From NCBI GenBank assembly GCA_965263065.1, contig CBDHGH010000003.1, positions 1,550,001-1,614,000 of the forward strand: 64,000 bases of DNA. The letters are read 5' to 3'. The notes under the pieces are model-generated. The model made no database searches, had not been told where the DNA came from, and saw only the letters and a list, made by a program, of their open reading frames with translations. Of the stretch, positions 60,518-64,000 are shown in pieces; position 1 is the stretch's first letter; each line of letters opens with the position of its first letter. The position numbers and the translations under genes are program-made. This stretch comes from TK10-74A sp965263065. Its GTDB lineage: Bacteria > Chloroflexota > Dehalococcoidia > Bin125.

Positions 60518-61591
60518 CTACGGCGCGTCCGCGCCCTCCGGGCGCCGCTTGGGCTGCACCTTCCCGACCGAGATCAGCGACTCGACGCAGTCGCGCAGCG
60601 ACTCGTCGAAGGGGCGGAAGCTGGCATCCGTCACGGAGCGGATGCGGTCGTTGCGCAACTCGCAGCCGGCCCAGATGGCGCGCAACTCCGCCTCGCGCTT
60701 CTGGACGCGCTCCGGGAAGGGATCGGTGACCGGCGGCGTGTCGTGGCGCAACTCCGGCAGCAGCCGGTCGATGCTGGCGCAGATGTCCTCCACTTTGTGC
60801 GTCTCGGCGGCCCAGGCGATGTAGCGTTCGCCGTTCTCGATCAGCACGCTCTCCAGCAGGCGGATGTGGCACTCCGCGTCGTCGCGGACGTCGACGGTCA
60901 TCCAGGGCCGGTAGGCGCCGGTCTGTTCGTACTCGCCGAGCAGCATGTTGCGGATGTGCCGTTGCCAGGGCCCCATCTCCTGCTGATGGGCGGACTGGAT
61001 GGGGCCCACGTTGTCGGAGGGGCAGCAGGTGATGGCGTCCCAGCCGCCGTGCGCGGCGGCGGCGTCGGAGAAGACGCGCTGCGCCAGCACCTTGCCCATC
61101 GAGTAGCCCACCCGCGAGGGCGCGCGCTTGGGGTTGCTTTCGTCCGGGTAGCGGTCCTCGTACAGCACGGGACGACGCTTGAATTCGTTGATGTCGACTT
61201 CGTCGAGCACGGCCGCGATGCTCGACGTGACGATGACCCGCTGCACGCTGCCCGAGTTGTTGACGCTGGTGATGATGTGGTCGCAGACGCGCCGCACGTA
61301 CTCGAGGTCCTTGTAGTCGCTGACGTGCGAGACGTGGCAGACGCCGTGGCAGCCCTTGAAGATCTCGTCGAAGCAGCCGTCGTTGTCGAGGTCGGCGGAG
61401 TGCACGGTCAGGCGGCCCGAGGCGTAGCCCGGCATCTCCTTGAGGAAAGTCGTGCGGTTGGGGTCGTCGGCGTTGCGGACGCAGGCGCGCACGCGATAGC
61501 CCTTGTCGAGCAGCAGCCGCACGACCCAACTGCCGATGAATCCGGCCGCGCCGGTCACGGCGACGGTTCCTGCCTTGGGGACTGGCGGCAT
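60518..61591 (-). CDS. NAD(P)-dependent epimerase/dehydratase-family reductase
   Basis: A 357-residue extended SDR similar to dihydroflavonol 4-reductase and cinnamoyl-CoA reductase: GAAGFIGSWVVRLLLDKGYRVRACVRN at the N-terminus, VIVTSSIAAV with the catalytic Ser, and GYSMGK (Tyr-x-x-x-Lys). It reduces a ketone or aldehyde with NADPH. Start ATG 61591 follows GGAAGAGAG; 18 upstream in-frame codons are not needed. Divergent from the acyl-CoA ligase gene 181 bases away, whose upstream region has a TATCCT element (61709-61714). Confidence 0.92.
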   Translation of the reverse strand: MPPVPKAGTVAVTGAAGFIGSWVVRLLLDKGYRVRACVRNADDPNRTTFLKEMPGYASGRLTVHSADLDNDGCFDEIFKGCHGVCHVSHVSDYKDLEYVRRVCDHIITSVNNSGSVQRVIVTSSIAAVLDEVDINEFKRRPVLYEDRYPDESNPKRAPSRVGYSMGKVLAQRVFSDAAAAHGGWDAITCCPSDNVGPIQSAHQQEMGPWQRHIRNMLLGEYEQTGAYRPWMTVDVRDDAECHIRLLESVLIENGERYIAWAAETHKVEDICASIDRLLPELRHDTPPVTDPFPERVQKREAELRAIWAGCELRNDRIRSVTDASFRPFDESLRDCVESLISVGKVQPKRRPEGADAP

Positions 61592-61772
61592 TGACGTTCT
61601 CTCTTCCTGGTGTGGCGTCTTCGGGTCTTCGCAGGAGCGAAGCACCCAGGCATGCTAATCGAACTGGGCCCTGTGGGCATCCGCGCGGGGCGGGGCCGGG
61701 CGCGAGCGCTATCCTCATGCGGGCCCTCGCGAGGGGGCCGGGCGGTCGCGGAGCAGCGGGAAGCGAGGAACG

Positions 61773-63455
61773 ATGCCGACACGGGAGGAAGCGCTGGCGC
61801 AGTTGACCGCGCCGGGGCAGCCGTACGAGTTCGTGCGGGCCATGCAGGGCGGCTACGAGGTGCGGGTGTTCAAGAACGCGCCGCCGACGCTGGGGACGCT
61901 GTTCGCCGAGAACCGCAGCGACCTGCCGTTCTTCGTCTACGACGACGAGCGCTACAGCTACGAGGAGGTCTACGTAGCGGCCTGCCGCATCGGGCGGCTG
62001 CTGGTCGATCGCTATGGGATCGGCAAGGGCGACCGCGTCGCGATCTCGATGCGCAACTATCCGGAATGGGTCATGTGCTTCATGGCCGTGACGTCGATTG
62101 GGGGGATCGCCGTGGCGCTGAACGCGCTGTGGCAGCCCGAGGAGATGGAGTACGGGCTGATCGACAGCGGGGCCAAGGTGCTGTTCGCGGACGGCGAGCG
62201 GCTGCAGCGGCTGGCCGCCTGCTCGGACGCCGTGACGGTGCAGGCCATCGCCGCCCGGCAGGGGGATGGGCCAACGTACGCGGTCCCGGAGCTCGGGGAC
62301 CTGCTGCGCGACGTGCCCGCCGGGCCGATGCCGCAGGCCGGCGTCGAGCCGACGGACGACGCGATGATCCTCTACACGTCGGGCTCCACGGGCCACGCGA
62401 AGGGCGTGGTCAGCACGCACCGCAACGTGATCAGCGCGCTGCTGTCGTGGGAACTCGACAGCCAGGTGGGGCGCGTCGCCGCGGGGCTCGTCTGGCCCGA
62501 GCCCGACCATCAGCCGGCGACGCTGCTGGCGGTGCCGCTCTTTCACGCCACCGGTTCGCATGCGGTCTACCTGGCGTCGTACCGGGCGCAGCGCAAGATC
62601 GTCTCGATGTACAAGTGGGATCCGGAGCGGGCGGCGGCCTTGATCGAGCGGGAGCACATCGACATGTTCGTCGCGTCGCCGGCGATGACGGGGGACCTGG
62701 TGCAGACGGCGCGGACCACGTCGCACGACCTGAGCTCGCTGATGATGGTGGGCGGGGGCGGGGCGCCGCGGGCGCCGGAGCAGGTGCGGGCGATCGATCA
62801 GTCGTTCGCGAACGCCATTCCGGGCACGGGCTGGGGGATGACCGAGACGAACTCGATTGGGACGGGGATCGGCGGGGCGGAGTATCTGCAGCGGCCCACC
62901 AGTTCGGGCCGGGCCGCGCCGGTGTTCGACCTGCGCATCGTGGGGGAGGACGAGCAGCCGCTCCCGGCGGGCGAGCGAGGCGAGTTGCAGATCCGGGGCA
63001 CGTCCGTCTGTCGCGGCTACTGGAACCGGCCCGACGCCAACGCCGCGGCCTTCACCGACGACGGCTGGATGCGCACGGGCGACGTCGCGTATCTCGACGC
63101 CGAGGGCTACCTGTTCATCGTCGATCGGATCAAGGACCTGGTCATCCGGGGCGGCGAGAACATCGGCTGCGGGCAGGTCGAGGCGGCGATCATGGCGCAT
63201 CCGGACGCGATCGAGGCGGCGGTCTACGCCGTGCCCGACGCGCGCCTGGGCGAAGAGGTCGGGGCGACCGTCTACGCCCGCGCGGGGCTGGAGGCGGAGG
63301 CCCTGCGCGCGTTCCTGGGCGATCACTTGGCGCGCTTCGAGATCCCCCGCTACGTCACGCTGACGTCGGAGCCGCTGCCGCGCACCGCGTCGGGCAAGAT
63401 CTTCAAGCGGGAGATCCGGGAGGCGGCCGTCGCGGGGCTGGGCGCGGGGGCGTAG
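61773..63455 (+). CDS. AMP-binding acyl-CoA synthetase/ligase
   Basis: A 560-residue adenylate-forming enzyme. Motif A3 is LYTSGSTGHAKGV; A5-like GWGMTETNSIGTG; A7 'DDGWMRTGDVAYLDAEGYLFIVDRIKDLVIRGGENI', with Asp and Arg binding AMP; the C-terminal A10 lysine is in RTASGKIFKREI. It activates a carboxylic acid (fatty or aromatic) to the acyl-CoA, the entry step to the crotonase and SDR reactions encoded nearby. Start ATG with GAGGAA upstream. Confidence 0.95.
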   Translation: MPTREEALAQLTAPGQPYEFVRAMQGGYEVRVFKNAPPTLGTLFAENRSDLPFFVYDDERYSYEEVYVAACRIGRLLVDRYGIGKGDRVAISMRNYPEWVMCFMAVTSIGGIAVALNALWQPEEMEYGLIDSGAKVLFADGERLQRLAACSDAVTVQAIAARQGDGPTYAVPELGDLLRDVPAGPMPQAGVEPTDDAMILYTSGSTGHAKGVVSTHRNVISALLSWELDSQVGRVAAGLVWPEPDHQPATLLAVPLFHATGSHAVYLASYRAQRKIVSMYKWDPERAAALIEREHIDMFVASPAMTGDLVQTARTTSHDLSSLMMVGGGGAPRAPEQVRAIDQSFANAIPGTGWGMTETNSIGTGIGGAEYLQRPTSSGRAAPVFDLRIVGEDEQPLPAGERGELQIRGTSVCRGYWNRPDANAAAFTDDGWMRTGDVAYLDAEGYLFIVDRIKDLVIRGGENIGCGQVEAAIMAHPDAIEAAVYAVPDARLGEEVGATVYARAGLEAEALRAFLGDHLARFEIPRYVTLTSEPLPRTASGKIFKREIREAAVAGLGAGA

Positions 63456-63566
63456 CGCCACCCCGTCGCGGCGGCACCGTCGCAGCCCCTCCCACGCAAC
63501 CGCAGCGACGATTTTTCTGTGTTTGCGCTATTCTCAGTGCACGAGAGCCCCGAGGAGGGATGCCCA

Positions 63567-63869
63567 GTGGAAGTCAAGAGGAAGCGGCTCACGCTCGACC
63601 TGGACCCCCCTGTGCAGCGCCGTCTGAAGGCGGTGGCTGCATTGAAAGGCATCAGCATGCGCAGGTACTGCCAGACCGCCATCGACAAGGAGTTGGCCAG
63701 GGACGAAGCCAACGGCCTGTCCGGCTCGCGCGAGAGGCTCTCCGACGCGGATCGGTTCGCGGAACTCCAGAAGAAGCACTTCGGGGATCGGATGCTGCCC
63801 GGCAGTTCCGTTGACCTGATCCGGGAGGCCCGCGAGATCAGGGACGAGCAGCTCAAGGACATCATGTGA
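63567..63869 (+). CDS. VapB/RHH-type antitoxin
   Basis: A 100-residue protein starting at GTG 63567 (GGAGGG upstream). The N-terminal half (VKRKRLTLDLDPPVQRRLKAVAALKGISMRRYCQTAIDKEL) has the pattern of a ribbon-helix-helix DNA-binding domain: a basic strand followed by two helices. The C-terminal half (DADRFAELQKKHF...SSVDLIREAREIRD) would be the toxin-neutralising tail. It overlaps the PIN toxin gene by 4 bases (GTGA), the standard antitoxin-first order. Promoter: -10-like TATTCT at 63529-63534. Family members repress their own operon. Confidence 0.82.
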   Translation: MEVKRKRLTLDLDPPVQRRLKAVAALKGISMRRYCQTAIDKELARDEANGLSGSRERLSDADRFAELQKKHFGDRMLPGSSVDLIREAREIRDEQLKDIM

Positions 63870-64000
63870 GCGGCGTCGTCGTCGTGGACGCGAGCCTGGC
63901 GTTCAAGTGGCTGGTGTGGGAGCCGCAGTCGGGCAAGGCCCTCACGCTTCTCCGCTCCTGGGATCGGCAAGGCGTCAGACGGGCGGCTCCTCACCTCCTG
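63866..64000 (+). CDS. vapC: VapC-type PIN-domain toxin (truncated by window end)
   Basis: From GTG 63866 the frame reads SGVVVVDASLAFKWLVWEPQ and continues open to the window edge (45 codons). VVVVDASLAFKWL is the hallmark first strand of PIN domains, with the first metal-binding Asp. The remaining acidic residues are beyond the window. Such toxins are RNases that cut tRNA or rRNA and are held inactive by the cognate antitoxin encoded just upstream. Confidence 0.85.
   Translation, partial: MSGVVVVDASLAFKWLVWEPQSGKALTLLRSWDRQGVRRAAPHLL

Overview
The window is a dense, very GC-rich (about 70% by eye) bacterial chromosome segment with about 51 protein-coding genes (one partial at the right edge), one near-intact pseudogene and several gene remnants. 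I see no rRNA, tRNA, CRISPR array or insertion sequence. The gene mix suggests a member of Chloroflexota, probably Dehalococcoidia/SAR202-like: luciferase-like flavin monooxygenases, enolase-superfamily (mandelate racemase type) enzymes, PhyH, many SDRs, peptide-type ABC binding proteins with Tat-lipoprotein leaders, and a secreted protein with a 'PGWNMIGWLGPD' N-terminal domain. This assignment is inference from gene content.

Layout. 1-6.6 kb (minus): hydrolase-like protein, luciferase-like monooxygenase, phenolic-type flavin halogenase and two tandem paralogous zinc alcohol dehydrogenases. 6.9-9.7 kb (plus): F420/FMN-type monooxygenase, beta-lactamase-fold hydrolase, crotonase. 9.7-14.3 kb (minus): methyltransferase, a secreted gluzincin-type peptidase with an internal duplication, an N-acyl-D-amino-acid deacylase-type amidohydrolase. 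14.4-16.5 kb: a tandem duplication of an endonuclease/exonuclease/phosphatase gene, one copy broken by an in-frame amber stop, with a ghost of a permease gene between them. 16.4-22.4 kb (minus): peptide ABC transporter with two permeases and two paralogous binding proteins. 22.5-30 kb: Fic protein, enolase-superfamily enzyme, SDR, PhyH, a Bfd/bacterioferritin pair, alcohol dehydrogenase. 30-34 kb: NCS2 permease with a C-terminal GHKL-like domain, membrane-anchored molybdopterin oxidoreductase, hydroxyacid dehydrogenase. 34-42 kb: Gfo/Idh/MocA oxidoreductase, HpcH/HpaI aldolase, a selenoprotein operon, enolase-superfamily enzyme, serine hydrolase, beta-propeller glycosidase-like protein. 42-47.8 kb: MFS exporter divergent from a tryptophan-halogenase-like gene, followed by SDR, NIPSNAP and aldo/keto reductase. 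47.8-54.3 kb: two divergent ThDP enzymes and a large FAD/Fe-S dehydrogenase. 54.4-63.5 kb: ketopantoate-reductase-like protein, LEA-like repeat protein, cupin/discoidin lipoprotein, crotonase-SDR-enolase operon, epimerase, acyl-CoA ligase. 63.5-64 kb: a VapBC-type toxin-antitoxin pair cut by the window edge.

The strongest discovery is at 37.2-37.8 kb (minus). Two apparent short frames are one UGSC-family selenoprotein: an in-frame TGA is followed immediately by Gly-Ser-Cys and then by a SECIS-like hairpin, and the gene overlaps by 4 nt a conserved uncharacterised partner gene.

Most of the remaining genes look like a broad oxidative/hydrolytic catabolic repertoire (uptake of peptide-like compounds, sugar-acid dehydratases, aldolase, CoA-ester metabolism, flavin oxygenases) with two halogenase-type enzymes. 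Several proteins carry substitutions at catalytic positions (hydrolase without nucleophile, SDR without YxxxK, bacterioferritin His54Asp), and decayed duplicates are unusually common.
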